From Sphingomonas sp. (lineage in GTDB: Bacteria > Pseudomonadota > Alphaproteobacteria > Sphingomonadales > Sphingomonadaceae): 64,000 nucleotides of DNA. A program made the position numbers and the translations under genes. Of the stretch, positions 1 to 8,965 are shown one piece after another. How positions within the stretch are numbered: the stretch's first letter is position 1; each line of letters begins with the position of its first letter. Below the pieces are notes generated by a model, which saw only the letters and a program-made list of their open reading frames with translations, did not search any database and was not told the DNA's origin. The stretch is taken from contig JAFKLY010000002.1 in the NCBI GenBank assembly GCA_017304655.1, positions 496,001-560,000 on the forward strand. The letters run 5' to 3'.

Positions 1-540
1 CCAGGCCTGCCAGAGGGATGCGCGGTAGTTCCCGTCAAACGAGACGGGCACGCCGGCTGCTCGGGCCGCTTTCATCGCCGTGAGCGACAGGGCGTGTGTG
101 TCCGGCGTAAGGGCAGGGATGATCCCTGAAAGATGCAGCATGGCTGCCTTGCCGAGTATGGTCGGCCAGTCATAGGCTTCCGCGCCGGTCAGCGCGAAGC
201 TGCTATTCTGCCGGTCATAGATGATGGCGGGCTGGCGCAGGCCGCTGCCGGGCGAGAGATAATAGAGGCCCATCCGGCCCGGCGCGCGGAGAACATGGCG
301 GACGTCCACGCCGGCGCGCCGAACCGTGTCCAGCGCACCGTCCCCTATAGGGCCATCGGGCAGGGTCGTGACGAGGGCACTGGGTCGGCCAAGCCTGGCG
401 AGCGCCACAGCAACATTGGCTTCCGCGCCCACGAAGCAGGCGTCCAGCCGGTCTTGCTGAAACAGGGTTTCAGCCGCCGGAGCGGACAGCCTCAGCAGCA
501 TTTCGCCGAAACAGATTGTCGCGCCGTCGCCTCTTGTCAT
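1..540 (-). CDS. kdgK: 2-dehydro-3-deoxygluconokinase, PfkB family (3' end outside window)
   Basis: This is the first 180 codons of a PfkB/ribokinase-type sugar kinase running off the left edge. The start ATG (538-540) has GGGAG about nine bases upstream. Visible family marks are GEMLLRLS at residues 13-20, the substrate-site segment VGAEANVAVALARLG near residue 38, and DGNYRASLW near the cut end, a pattern of 2-keto-3-deoxygluconate kinases. In that family the product phosphorylates KDG in the cytoplasm to KDPG for Entner-Doudoroff cleavage, which would handle uronic acids released from glucuronoxylan. It is divergent from xylX and shares its intergenic LacI-type operator. The ATP-binding C-terminal half is not visible, so fructokinase or another PfkB kinase cannot be excluded. 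Confidence 0.85.
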   Translation of the reverse strand, partial: MTRGDGATICFGEMLLRLSAPAAETLFQQDRLDACFVGAEANVAVALARLGRPSALVTTLPDGPIGDGALDTVRRAGVDVRHVLRAPGRMGLYYLSPGSGLRQPAIIYDRQNSSFALTGAEAYDWPTILGKAAMLHLSGIIPALTPDTHALSLTAMKAARAAGVPVSFDGNYRASLWQAW

Positions 541-579
541 GCTGTCGTTCTCCCGCCGCCAAGCATCGATAGTCCTTGC

Positions 580-617
580 TTGACAAACAAGGGCAATTGT
601 TATTGTTAGCGCTAACA
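580..617 (+). promoter_or_regulatory. xylX promoter with XylR-type operator
   Basis: A -35 box TTGACA (580-585) stands 17 bases before TTGTTA (603-608). The perfect 14-bp palindrome TGTTAGCGCTAACA (604-617) overlaps that -10 and the expected start of transcription. The layout fits steric repression by a LacI-family regulator, and the motif resembles the operator known for Caulobacter XylR. The site lies between kdgK and xylX and could control both. Confidence 0.75.
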
Positions 618-648
618 GACGTGATGGCGCGGGTCTAGGGGAGAAGGA

Positions 649-1776
649 ATGTTGCAACCTGCACAGGTCGGGCTGGGCCTGCCGGACGATTGGGAGCAGG
701 GCACGTTCCTCGGCCGTGCCGATCTGGGCGAAGGCCCCAGTCCTATCCTCATTGTGCGTGGCGAACTCTTCGATATGTCGCGCGTGGCGCCAACGGTGTC
801 CGCGCTTGTCGAGGCCGGCGATTTCAGCGGCCGGGTCGGCGCCTCGCTCGGGCGGTTCGATCCTGCTGGTATCAGGCTTCTCAGCCCCGTTGATCTGCAA
901 TGCGTCAAGGCCTGCGGTGTCACTTTTGCGCTGTCCGCGATCGAGCGTGTGATCGAGGAGCGCGCACGCGGCGACTGGAGCCTCGCGGCCTCCATCCGCG
1001 AGCGTCTGGAATCCCGGATCGGTGGGCAGATTCGTTCGGTGGTTCCCGGCACGGCGGAAGCGGCTGCGCTTAAATCGGCGCTGATCGAGGATGGGCTGTG
1101 GTCGCAGTATCTCGAAGTTGCGATTGGGCCGGATGCGGAGGTGTTCACCAAGTCTCCGGTTCTCTCCACCGTCGGGCACGGCGCCGATATCGGCATTCGC
1201 TCGGATTCGATGTGGAACAATCCCGAGCCCGAAATCGTGCTGCTGGTCGACAGCGCCGGTCGGACGGTGGGCGCGACCCTTGGCAATGACGTGAATCTTC
1301 GCGATTTTGAAGGGCGTTCCGCGCTGCTGCTCGGCAAGGCCAAGGACAATAATGCCTCCTGTGCCATCGGCCCGCTGGTGCGGCTGTTTGACGAGACATT
1401 CGGGTTGGACGATGTGCGCCGGGCCGAAGTGCGCCTGACTATCCAGGGGGAGGACGGGTTCCTCCTCAACGGCGTCAGCAACATGGCCGAGATCAGCCGC
1501 GATCCGACCGAACTCGTGCGCCAGACGCTGAGCGAACATCAATATCCGGATGGCTTCGCCTTGTTCCTCGGCACCTTGTTCGCGCCGGTACAGGATCGGG
1601 ACGAGGCTGGGCGTGGCTTTACGCACAAGGTCGGCGACAGGGTCGCGATCGAAACCGACAAGCTGGGTCGACTGGAAAACAGGGTTGTCACGTCGCGTGA
1701 TGCGCCGCCCTGGCGTGTCGGCATCGGGGCATTTTTTGCCAACCTCCAGCGTCGGGGTCTTCTGGAAACGGCATGA
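649..1776 (+). CDS. xylX: 2-keto-3-deoxy-D-xylonate dehydratase XylX, FAA-hydrolase family
   Basis: The 375-residue protein belongs to the fumarylacetoacetate hydrolase superfamily and matches the XylX subgroup: an N-terminal segment ending in CVKACGVTFA, an ERVIEERARGD helix, and the metal-site segment WNNPEPEIV at residues 189-197. XylX of the Weimberg pathway dehydrates 2-keto-3-deoxy-D-xylonate to alpha-ketoglutarate semialdehyde in the cytoplasm. The start has a GGGGAGAAGGA ribosome site directly before ATG. The gene is first in xylX-xylB-xylC-porter and overlaps xylB by four bases (ATGA). The palindromic operator ending 31 bases upstream indicates xylose induction through XylR. Confidence 0.88.
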   Translation: MLQPAQVGLGLPDDWEQGTFLGRADLGEGPSPILIVRGELFDMSRVAPTVSALVEAGDFSGRVGASLGRFDPAGIRLLSPVDLQCVKACGVTFALSAIERVIEERARGDWSLAASIRERLESRIGGQIRSVVPGTAEAAALKSALIEDGLWSQYLEVAIGPDAEVFTKSPVLSTVGHGADIGIRSDSMWNNPEPEIVLLVDSAGRTVGATLGNDVNLRDFEGRSALLLGKAKDNNASCAIGPLVRLFDETFGLDDVRRAEVRLTIQGEDGFLLNGVSNMAEISRDPTELVRQTLSEHQYPDGFALFLGTLFAPVQDRDEAGRGFTHKVGDRVAIETDKLGRLENRVVTSRDAPPWRVGIGAFFANLQRRGLLETA

Positions 1777-2537
1777 GCATGTCACGAGTGAAACAGCGCG
1801 CTATCTATCCGAGCCTGAAGGGAAAGACCGTTCTCGTCACCGGTGGCGCGACCGGCATTGGCGCGGCGCTGGTACAGGGCTTTGCGGATCAGGGCGCGCA
1901 AGTTGCCTTTGTCGATCTGGATGCGAACACGGGTGAGGCACTGGCGCGGCAGATTGATGGCGTGCAGTTCCGCCGCTGCGATCTGCGCGATCTCGATCTG
2001 CTGCGGGAGACCGTGAGCGCGTTCGAGGCGGAAATGGGCGGCTTCGACATCTTGCTCAACAATGCTGCCAATGACGATCGCCACAAGCTGGAAGAAGTCA
2101 CGCCTGCTTATTGGGAAGAGCGGATGGCGACGAACCTGCGTCATCAGTTCTTCGCGGCCCAGATGCTGGTGCCCGGCATGCGCGCGCGGGGGGGCGGGGC
2201 GATCATCAACTTCGGTTCCGTGAGCTGGCATCTGGGTCTGCCCGATCTCGTCCTGTATCAGACGGCCAAGGCTGCCGTGGAGGGAATGACGCGGGCCATG
2301 GCGCGGGATCTCGGCGCAGACAACATCCGGGTGACGGCCATCGTGCCCGGCAATGTCGAGACGCCGCGGCAGAAGCAGTGGTACACGCCGGAGGGGGAAG
2401 CGGAAATTCTGGACGGCCAGTGCCTCAAACGTCGCATCCAGCCCGCCGATGTCGCAGCTATGGCGCTGTTTCTCGCGTCCGACGATGGCGCATTGTGCAG
2501 CGGCCACGAATATTTCATTGATGCCGGATGGCGATGA
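1773..2537 (+). CDS. xylB: NAD-dependent D-xylose 1-dehydrogenase, SDR family (Caulobacter XylB type)
   Basis: A 254-residue classical short-chain dehydrogenase. The cofactor motif TGGATGIG is at residues 23-30, NNAANDDRHKL near 90, and the catalytic Ser149, Tyr162 and Lys166 are present (SVSWHLG; YQTAK). The internal segments IYPSLKGK, INFGSVSWHLG and KQWYTPEGEA and the C-terminal GHEYFIDAGWR are very close to Caulobacter crescentus XylB, which oxidises D-xylose to D-xylonolactone. It overlaps xylX by four bases and is followed after one base by xylC. In this locus it is the entry step of the oxidative xylose route. The symbol follows Caulobacter usage and must not be confused with xylulokinase xylB at 7.5-9.0 kb. 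Confidence 0.92.
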   Translation: MSMSRVKQRAIYPSLKGKTVLVTGGATGIGAALVQGFADQGAQVAFVDLDANTGEALARQIDGVQFRRCDLRDLDLLRETVSAFEAEMGGFDILLNNAANDDRHKLEEVTPAYWEERMATNLRHQFFAAQMLVPGMRARGGGAIINFGSVSWHLGLPDLVLYQTAKAAVEGMTRAMARDLGADNIRVTAIVPGNVETPRQKQWYTPEGEAEILDGQCLKRRIQPADVAAMALFLASDDGALCSGHEYFIDAGWR

Positions 2538-2538
2538 C

Positions 2539-3399
2539 ATGACCGTAGAGCCGCTTCTTCCGGTTGGCCTGACGCTGGGTGAAGGGCCGGTGTGGACCGG
2601 TGATGCGCTCTGGTTCGTCGATATCAAGGCGCATAAGGTCTATCGCTACACGCCCGGAAATGGCACGCTCGATCAGTGGACCGCGCCGGATCAGGTCGGC
2701 TGGGTATTGCCGTCCGCGCGCGGCGACATGATCGCCGGCGTGCGCACGGGTCTGCACCGGTTCGATCCGCTTAGCGGCACGTTCACGCCCTTTCACGATC
2801 CCGAGCCGCATCTGCCCGGCAACCGGCTGAACGATGCGACGACGGATGCGGCTGGCCGCATCTGGTTCGGCAGCATGGACGATGGCGAAGAGACGGCCTG
2901 TGGGCATCTCTATCGCTTGTCGGACGGCGAATGCGTGTCCGCAGGGCTGGCGCCGGTCGCCATCACCAACGGCCCGGCCCTGAGCGGGGACGGCCGCGTG
3001 CTGTATCATACGGACACGCTCGGAAAGCGCATCTGGAAGGTTTTCATTAATGAAGTGGGGTTTCCTGGCGAAGCCCGACCGTTCATCCACATCGAGGATG
3101 GCGCGGGCTGGCCGGATGGATCGGTGGTGGACGCCGAGGATTGCCTGTGGGTCGCCTTGTTCGGTGGCTGGGGCGTGCGGCGCTATGATCCGGATGGGCG
3201 ATTGATGCAGACCATTGCTTTCCCGGTCGCGAACGTCACCAAGATCGCATTCGGCGGGGCAGATCTGCGCACGGCGTTTGCGACAACAGCGCACAAGGGG
3301 CTGGATGCCGCCGCGCGCGCGCAGCAACCGCTGGCGGGCCATGTTTTCACGTTCGATCCGCAAGTGGCGGGACGGCCGGTGACACCTGCAAATTGTTGA
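2539..3399 (+). CDS. xylC: xylonolactonase, SMP-30/gluconolactonase family
   Basis: The 286-residue protein starts MTVEPLLPVG one base after the xylB stop. It has the SMP-30/LRE six-blade propeller signatures: LTLGEGPVWTG with a likely metal-binding Glu near residue 15, NRLNDATTDAAGRIWFGSMD around 95-115, and GWPDGSVVDAEDCLWVALF near 190-205. The family opens sugar lactones, and here the expected reaction is D-xylono-lactone to D-xylonate. A longer in-frame start at 2353 would run through xylB and is not credible. The position between xylB and the sugar porter supports the pathway role. L-arabinonolactone is a plausible second substrate because no other lactonase is seen in the window. Confidence 0.88.
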   Translation: MTVEPLLPVGLTLGEGPVWTGDALWFVDIKAHKVYRYTPGNGTLDQWTAPDQVGWVLPSARGDMIAGVRTGLHRFDPLSGTFTPFHDPEPHLPGNRLNDATTDAAGRIWFGSMDDGEETACGHLYRLSDGECVSAGLAPVAITNGPALSGDGRVLYHTDTLGKRIWKVFINEVGFPGEARPFIHIEDGAGWPDGSVVDAEDCLWVALFGGWGVRRYDPDGRLMQTIAFPVANVTKIAFGGADLRTAFATTAHKGLDAAARAQQPLAGHVFTFDPQVAGRPVTPANC

Positions 3400-3452
3400 A
3401 GGCTCGGAAGCGCTCGGGAAAGGGCGGACCGAAAGATGAGAGAGGGTTGGGC

Positions 3453-4871
3453 ATGAGGGCTGAGACTGGCGCACTTGAGCGCACCAACATGGGCTTTATT
3501 TTTGCCATCGTGGCTATTGCCACGATCGGCGGGTTCATGTTCGGCTATGATTCCGGGGTCATCAACGGCACGCAGAAGGGGCTGGAATCGGCCTTTGATC
3601 TGGGCGCACTGGGCATCGGCATCAATGTCGGCGCTATCCTGGTCGGCTCATCCGTGGGCGCCTTCATGGCGGGCCGCATGTCCGATCTGATCGGTCGTCG
3701 CGGTGTCATGATGCTGGCTGGCGTCCTGTTCCTGCTCAGCGCCTTGCTGGCCGGTGCGGCCAATGGCTCCGCCATGTTCATCATCGCGCGCATCATCGGC
3801 GGTCTGGGCGTCGGCGCGGCGAGCGTCATTTCGCCGGTCTATATTTCGGAAGTGACGCCGGCCTCCATTCGCGGGCGTCTCTCCAGCATTCAGCAGGTGA
3901 TGATCATCACCGGCCTCACCGGCGCCTTCGTCGCGAACTTCGCTCTGGCGCGGTTCGCGGGCGGATCGACGGCCTCGCTCTGGTTCGATCTGCCGGCCTG
4001 GCGCTGGATGTTCTGGCTTCAGGCGATCCCTGCCGCGATCTACAGCCTCGCGCTGCTGATCATTCCGGAAAGCCCGCGCTACCTTGTCGCCAAAGGCAAG
4101 GAGGAGCGCGCCCATGCCGTGCTGACGCGCCTGTTCGGGGCTGAGGAAGCGACCCGCAAGGTGACGGAAATCCGTGACAGTCTCGCGGCCGATCACCATC
4201 GCCCGAAGCTCTCCGACCTGATCGATCGCGCGACGGGCCGCGTCCGGCCGATCGTCTGGACCGGCATTGGCCTTGCCATCTTCCAGCAGTTCGTCGGCAT
4301 CAACGTGGTCTTCTATTACGGCGCCACGCTGTGGGAGGCGGTGGGCTTCTCAGAGGATTATGCGCTGCAGACCAACATCCTCTCCGGCGTGCTGTCGATC
4401 GGCGCCTGCATCGCCACGATGTTCCTGGTCGACAAGATCGGGCGCAAGCCACTGCTGCTCATCGGCTCGGCCGGCATGGCGGTCACGCTTGCGACGGTCG
4501 CTTATGCCTTTTCCACCGCGATGACCGGGGCAGATGGGGCCGTGGTCCTGCCGGGCAACAATGGCCTCGTCGCGCTGATCGCGGCGAACCTCTATGTGAT
4601 CTTCTTCAACCTCAGCTGGGGCCCGATCATGTGGGTGATGCTGGGCGAGATGTTCCCCAACCAGATCCGTGGATCGGGCCTCGCCGTCGCCGGCTTTGCG
4701 CAGTGGATCGCCAACGCGCTGGTGTCGGTCAGCTTCCCCTCGCTGGTGGTGAGCCCTGGCCTCGCGGTCGCCTATTTCGGCTATGCCTTCTTCGCGGCGC
4801 TCTCCTTCTTCTTCGTGCGCGCGATGGTGCGCGAGACGAAGGGGCGCGAACTGGAGCAGATGGAAGGTTAA
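3453..4871 (+). CDS. MFS sugar:proton symporter (xylose porter-like)
   Basis: A 472-residue twelve-helix sugar-porter-family transporter. Signatures are GFMFGYDSGVINGTQ in helix 1, GRMSDLIGRRG in loop 2-3, PESPRYLVAKGKEERA after helix 6, QQFVGINVVFYYG in helix 7 and GPIMWVMLGEMFPNQIRG in helix 10. These are the marks of XylE/GalP-type symporters. The ATG at 3453 is preferred over 3393 because AGAGGG lies six bases before it and because the longer form adds a charged, poorly conserved leader overlapping xylC. As the last gene of the xylX operon it probably brings xylose across the inner membrane. Its stop overlaps the convergent xylR stop. Substrate assignment rests on context. Confidence 0.85.
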   Translation: MRAETGALERTNMGFIFAIVAIATIGGFMFGYDSGVINGTQKGLESAFDLGALGIGINVGAILVGSSVGAFMAGRMSDLIGRRGVMMLAGVLFLLSALLAGAANGSAMFIIARIIGGLGVGAASVISPVYISEVTPASIRGRLSSIQQVMIITGLTGAFVANFALARFAGGSTASLWFDLPAWRWMFWLQAIPAAIYSLALLIIPESPRYLVAKGKEERAHAVLTRLFGAEEATRKVTEIRDSLAADHHRPKLSDLIDRATGRVRPIVWTGIGLAIFQQFVGINVVFYYGATLWEAVGFSEDYALQTNILSGVLSIGACIATMFLVDKIGRKPLLLIGSAGMAVTLATVAYAFSTAMTGADGAVVLPGNNGLVALIAANLYVIFFNLSWGPIMWVMLGEMFPNQIRGSGLAVAGFAQWIANALVSVSFPSLVVSPGLAVAYFGYAFFAALSFFFVRAMVRETKGRELEQMEG

Positions 4872-5947
4872 ACGGGGGGCTGGTCGGGCGGGGGAGCGTC
4901 GCTCTCCCGCTCGATCAGTGCATAAGGCGTCACCACATGGGGATGCTCCACGCCTTTGGACAAGGCGTTGCGTGAGCGGATTTCCTTGATGAGCAGCGCG
5001 ACGGCCTGCTGCGCCATGTCGGTGATCGGCTGGCGGATGGTGGTCAGCTCCGGCCAGCTGGTCACGGCGAGAGCGGTATCGTCGAAACCGCAGATCGTCA
5101 GCGTCTCTGGCACGTCGATCCCGCGCCGATGGGCCACGGTGAGCGCTGCCGCCGCCATGTCATCGTTTGACGCGAAGATGGCGGTGGGCGGCTCGGGCAG
5201 ATCCAGCAGCGTTGTTGCAGCATCGAGACCTGAGCGGAAGGTGAAGAAGCCCTGCACGACAAGCGCCTTCACCGGTTTGATGCCATGCTTGGCGAGCGCC
5301 GCGCGATAGCCTTCGAGGCGTTCCGCGCTCGCCGTCTGGTTGGGGTGCCCCGAGATGAACCCGATCCGCCGGTGGCCGAGACGAATGAGATGCTCGGTCA
5401 TCGCCCGTGCGGCGTCCTTGTCGTCGATGCTCACGGACAGCGCCCATTCCGGGGCGCGGCCCGTCGCGACCGCGACCACCGGTACGCCGGCCGTTTCCAG
5501 CACCTTGAGCACGGAGGGAGAGTCACTGAGTGGCGGCGGCAGGACGATCCCGTCCACCCGGCCCTGCAGCAGCGCTTCGATCGCCTGCTCTTCCTCGCCT
5601 TCCTCGTTGCAGGCCTTCACGATCAGCTGCGCGCCGGTCCGGCTGGTTTCTGCCAGCGTGCCGACCAGAAACTCGCTGAGATAGGCAAAACTCGGGTTGG
5701 AGTGGAGCAGGCCGATGCGGATGTCCTCGCCGCCTGCCAGCGCGCGCGCGGCAATATTGGGGGCGTAGTTCAGCTCCGCGATTGCCGCCTCGACCTTCTT
5801 GCGCTTGTCTTCCCGAACGTTGGTGCCCTTGTTGATGACGCGGCTGACCGTCATCGGCGAGACGCCAGCGAGGCGGGCGACATCTTCGATCTTCGGGCCG
5901 GAACTCTGCCGGCGCGACGACCGGGGTGGACTGTTCTTCGTCACCAT
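4868..5947 (-). CDS. xylR: LacI-family transcriptional regulator (XylR-like)
   Basis: The 359-residue protein has a LacI helix-turn-helix at residues 19-39 (KIEDVARLAGVSPMTVSRVI) with a YAPNIAARAL hinge region, then a periplasmic-binding-like sugar domain ending near residue 345. The start MVTKNSPP was chosen over an in-frame start 46 codons upstream because the extra stretch lacks conserved character. It lies convergent to the xylose porter and between the Weimberg operon and the isomerase operon. A repressor of this class in Caulobacter controls xylose genes through an operator like the six sites seen here, so it is the natural candidate for reading them, with xylose or a derivative as inducer. 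Confidence 0.85.
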   Translation of the reverse strand: MVTKNSPPRSSRRQSSGPKIEDVARLAGVSPMTVSRVINKGTNVREDKRKKVEAAIAELNYAPNIAARALAGGEDIRIGLLHSNPSFAYLSEFLVGTLAETSRTGAQLIVKACNEEGEEEQAIEALLQGRVDGIVLPPPLSDSPSVLKVLETAGVPVVAVATGRAPEWALSVSIDDKDAARAMTEHLIRLGHRRIGFISGHPNQTASAERLEGYRAALAKHGIKPVKALVVQGFFTFRSGLDAATTLLDLPEPPTAIFASNDDMAAAALTVAHRRGIDVPETLTICGFDDTALAVTSWPELTTIRQPITDMAQQAVALLIKEIRSRNALSKGVEHPHVVTPYALIERESDAPPPDQPPV

Positions 5948-6164
5948 CGACTGCCTTGTCTGAGTGGGCGCTTGGGTCTGACCAAGCCCTGTCTCAATAA
6001 CGCGCCGCTCCCGCAATAGCGAAGATACGCATTTACGCGTTTTCGTAGCGTCGCCGGCGGCGGGGCACGCATCGACAGTCTGCAAACCGGTATTGCCGAG
6101 GCGACGCGGCTTCGCGGCGGTTGGGGCGTTGCCCGCCGCCGCGTGTTGGCCGCTCCAGCCAAAT

Positions 6165-6194
6165 GCAGCCCGGCCAACAGGTCAGCCGGGCTGC
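6165..6194 (-). terminator. Stem-loop after xylose isomerase
   Basis: GCAGCCCGGC and GCCGGGCTGC form a perfect 10-bp stem with a 10-base loop, starting seven bases after the xylA stop. The tail is only weakly T-rich (ATTTGG), so termination may be partial. The likely role is to close the GH43-xylulokinase-isomerase operon before xylR. Confidence 0.65.
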
Positions 6195-6201
6195 GCATGG
6201 A

Positions 6202-7512
6202 TCAAATGAACCGGTTGATGATGTTCTCGATCCGCTCCTGTCGGCCGGAGACGGGCTTGGGATCAAGCAGTTGATGCTCGGCCAGATCCGCGATGCCGGC
6301 CAGGTCCAGCGCGCCGACCTGTTGCCCGAAGCTGCTCTCCCAACCGGAATAGCGCCGGCTGCGCAGCGCATCGATCCGGCCGTCCTCGATGATGGCGGCT
6401 GCATTCAGCAGGCCTCGCGCCACGGTGTCGATCCCGCCGATATGGCCGTAGAACAGATCGACCGGGTCCATGGACTGGCGCCGAACCTTGGAGTCGAAGT
6501 TGAAGCCACCGGTCGTGAAGCCGCCAGCGCGCAGCACTTCGATCATGGCCAGCGTCATCTCTTCGACGGAATTGGGGAATTGGTCCGTATCCCAGCCATT
6601 CTGATGATCGCCGCGATTGGCGTCGATCGAGCCGAAGATGCCGAGCGCTGCCGCCGTCGCCAGCTCATGCTCGAAGGTGTGGCCGGCGAGCGTGGCGTGG
6701 TTTGCCTCGATGTTGACCTTCACTTCGTCTTCGAGGCCGTAGCGCTTGAGGAAGCCGTAGACCGTCGCGGTGTCGAAATCATATTGATGCTTGGTGGGTT
6801 CGTGCGGCTTGGGCTCGATCAGGATCGTGCCGGTGAAGCCGATCTTGTGCTTGTGGTCGACGACCAGCGAGAGGAAGCGGCCGAGATTGTCCAGCTCGCG
6901 CTTCAGGTCGGTATTGTGCAGGGTTTCGTAACCCTCACGGCCGCCCCACAGCACATAGTTGGCGCCGCGCAGGCGATGGGTGGCTTCCAGCGCGTCACGC
7001 ACCTGCATGGCGGCGAAGGCGAAGACTTCCGGATCGGGATTGGTCGCGCCGCCTGCGGCAAAGCGGGGGTGGCTGAACAGGTTGGCCGTGCCCCACAGCA
7101 GCTTGCGGCCCGTCGCGGCCTGCAATTGCTCCAGATGATCGACGGCCTCGGCGAAGAAGCGGCGATGCTCGGCCACGCCTTCGGCCTGCGCCATCACGTC
7201 CACATCGTGGAAGCAGTAATAGGGGATGTCGAGCTTGCGGAAGAACTCGAATGCGATGGTGCGCTTTTGCGCCGCCGCTGCGCTGTCGTTCGCGCCGCGA
7301 TGCCAGGGGCGATTGAAGGTGCCGCCGCCGAACACGTCTGACCCCGTCCAGCAGAAGCTGTGCCAGAAGCAGGCGGCGAAGCGGAGATGATCCTCCATCC
7401 GCTTGCCCAGCACGACCCGGTCCTTGTCATACCAGCGATAGGCGAGCTCGTCGTCGGTTTCCGGGCCTTTGTAGCTGATCGCCGGAATTGCGTCGAAATA
7501 GTCGGTGGCCAT
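6202..7512 (-). CDS. xylA: Xylose isomerase
   Basis: The 436-residue protein has the length of class II xylose isomerases. It contains [11 protein letters not shown] near residue 60, FCFHDVD-type metal region seen as YCFHDVDV near 97, [12 protein letters not shown] near 185, [18 protein letters not shown] around 230-247 and [19 protein letters not shown] near 300. The enzyme converts D-xylose to D-xylulose in the cytoplasm with two divalent metals. ATG at 7510-7512 overlaps the xylulokinase stop by one base, so the two are translationally coupled. It gives the cell a second, non-oxidative xylose route alongside the Weimberg genes at 0.6-3.4 kb. Confidence 0.95.
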   Translation of the reverse strand: MATDYFDAIPAISYKGPETDDELAYRWYDKDRVVLGKRMEDHLRFAACFWHSFCWTGSDVFGGGTFNRPWHRGANDSAAAAQKRTIAFEFFRKLDIPYYCFHDVDVMAQAEGVAEHRRFFAEAVDHLEQLQAATGRKLLWGTANLFSHPRFAAGGATNPDPEVFAFAAMQVRDALEATHRLRGANYVLWGGREGYETLHNTDLKRELDNLGRFLSLVVDHKHKIGFTGTILIEPKPHEPTKHQYDFDTATVYGFLKRYGLEDEVKVNIEANHATLAGHTFEHELATAAALGIFGSIDANRGDHQNGWDTDQFPNSVEEMTLAMIEVLRAGGFTTGGFNFDSKVRRQSMDPVDLFYGHIGGIDTVARGLLNAAAIIEDGRIDALRSRRYSGWESSFGQQVGALDLAGIADLAEHQLLDPKPVSGRQERIENIINRFI

Positions 7513-8960
7513 CAGGCACTCCCTTGTCGGATTTGAGAATAAGCGCGCCGGAACGCCGCAAGCTTGGGAGCCAGCCGTTCGGCAATGATCGGATCCGGCT
7601 CGATGGTCTGGGCGACCGGCGGCTTGGCGCACACATCGCGGGCCGTGCCGCCTTCGACGGCGATCTGGGCGAGGCGCGCGGCGCCCATGGCGGGGCCGAC
7701 CTCGCCGCCCTTGAGATAGACGAGGCGCGTCCCCAGCACGGCCGCGATGATCTGACCCCAATAGCGCGAGCGCGCGCCCCCGCCGATCACGGCAAGCTCC
7801 TGCACGTCGCTGCCAGCGTCGCGCAGCGCGTCCAGTCCATCGGCAAAGGCAAAGGCGACGCCTTCCAGCACAGCTTGCGCGAGCCGCTCAGGCCCGGTGT
7901 CATGATCGAGATTGAGGAAGGCGCCGCGCACTTGCGGATCGTTGTGCGGCGTGCGCTCGCCGGAGAGGTAAGGCAGGAAAATCTCGGGACCGGAGGCTGG
8001 CCCGGCTGATTCCGCGCGGGAAAAAAGGTCGGCGGCGCCTGTCGCACAGGAGAGGCGTGCGGCAAAGTCAATGCAAGACGCCGCCGACAGGTGCACAGCC
8101 ATCTGATGCCAATGTGCAGGGAGGCAATGACAGAAGGCGTGCACCGTTCGAGCTGGATTGGGTTTGAACTGATCGTTGGCGATGAAAATGACACCGGAGG
8201 TGCCGAGCGAAAGCAGCGCATCGCCATCGCGCACGATGCCGATGCCGGCGGCGCCTGCCGCATTGTCGCTGCCGCCCGCCGCGACAGGTACCGGCGCCAT
8301 GCCCCAGAGTTGGGCGACGTCCGGCCGCAGCGTGCCGGTCGCTTCGGTGCCTTCATACAGGGCAGGCATGTGGGTGAGGGAGAGGCCGGTCGCCTCCAGC
8401 AACTCATCCGCCCAGCGGCGGGCGGCGACGTCCAGCCAGAGCGTGCCCGCCGCATCGGACATGTCGGTGGCCTTGTCGCCGGTCATCTGCAGGCGGACAT
8501 AGTCCTTGGGCAGCAGCACGGTGCGCGTGGCGGCGAAGATCTCCGGCTCGTGGCGGGCGACCCAGGCGAGCTTGGGCGCCGTGAAGCCGGGCATGACGAT
8601 ATTGCCGCCGCGCGTGCGGAAAGCGGGTGTCTTGTCTTCAAGCTCTGAGCATTCGGCATGACTGCGCCCGTCATTCCACAGGATGGCCGGGCGGAGCGGG
8701 CGGTCATCGGCGCCCAGCAGCGTGGCGCCATGCATCTGGCCGGCAAGGCCGATGCCCAGCACGGCCCTGCGCACGGCCGGGTCGATGCCTTGCACCGCGG
8801 CGGTCGTCGCGGCCCACCAGGCCTCCGGGTCCTGCTCGGACCAGAGCGGCTGGGGGCGCTGCACGGTCAGGGCAGCGGTGCCCTGACCGACCACGGCGCC
8901 GTGATGGTCGATGACCACCGCCTTCACGCCGGACGTGCCGATGTCGATGCCGAGGAACAT
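7512..8960 (-). CDS. xylB: Xylulokinase, FGGY family
   Basis: A 482-residue FGGY carbohydrate kinase. The phosphate-binding start [16 protein letters not shown], the sugar-contact segment [13 protein letters not shown] near residue 75, ILWNDGRSH near 98 and the C-terminal [16 protein letters not shown] adenosine motif are those of xylulokinases. It phosphorylates D-xylulose to xylulose-5-phosphate for the pentose phosphate pathway. The start lies five bases after the GH43 lipoprotein stop and the gene overlaps xylA by one base. The operon should be controlled by the operator at 10.14 kb. The symbol is the E. coli one; the SDR at 1.8 kb carries the same letter in Caulobacter nomenclature. Confidence 0.94.
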   Translation of the reverse strand: MFLGIDIGTSGVKAVVIDHHGAVVGQGTAALTVQRPQPLWSEQDPEAWWAATTAAVQGIDPAVRRAVLGIGLAGQMHGATLLGADDRPLRPAILWNDGRSHAECSELEDKTPAFRTRGGNIVMPGFTAPKLAWVARHEPEIFAATRTVLLPKDYVRLQMTGDKATDMSDAAGTLWLDVAARRWADELLEATGLSLTHMPALYEGTEATGTLRPDVAQLWGMAPVPVAAGGSDNAAGAAGIGIVRDGDALLSLGTSGVIFIANDQFKPNPARTVHAFCHCLPAHWHQMAVHLSAASCIDFAARLSCATGAADLFSRAESAGPASGPEIFLPYLSGERTPHNDPQVRGAFLNLDHDTGPERLAQAVLEGVAFAFADGLDALRDAGSDVQELAVIGGGARSRYWGQIIAAVLGTRLVYLKGGEVGPAMGAARLAQIAVEGGTARDVCAKPPVAQTIEPDPIIAERLAPKLAAFRRAYSQIRQGSA

Positions 8961-8965
8961 GCCTG

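Noticed and set aside
6036..6056. TAGCG-containing stretch in front of xylR as a seventh operator
   Set aside because: Only one half of the palindrome is present (CGTAGCGTCGCC), below the level of the other sites.
6121..7341. A 406-codon plus-strand frame opposite xylose isomerase
   Set aside because: The minus strand encodes a full xylose isomerase with all metal-site motifs; the plus frame is a shadow.
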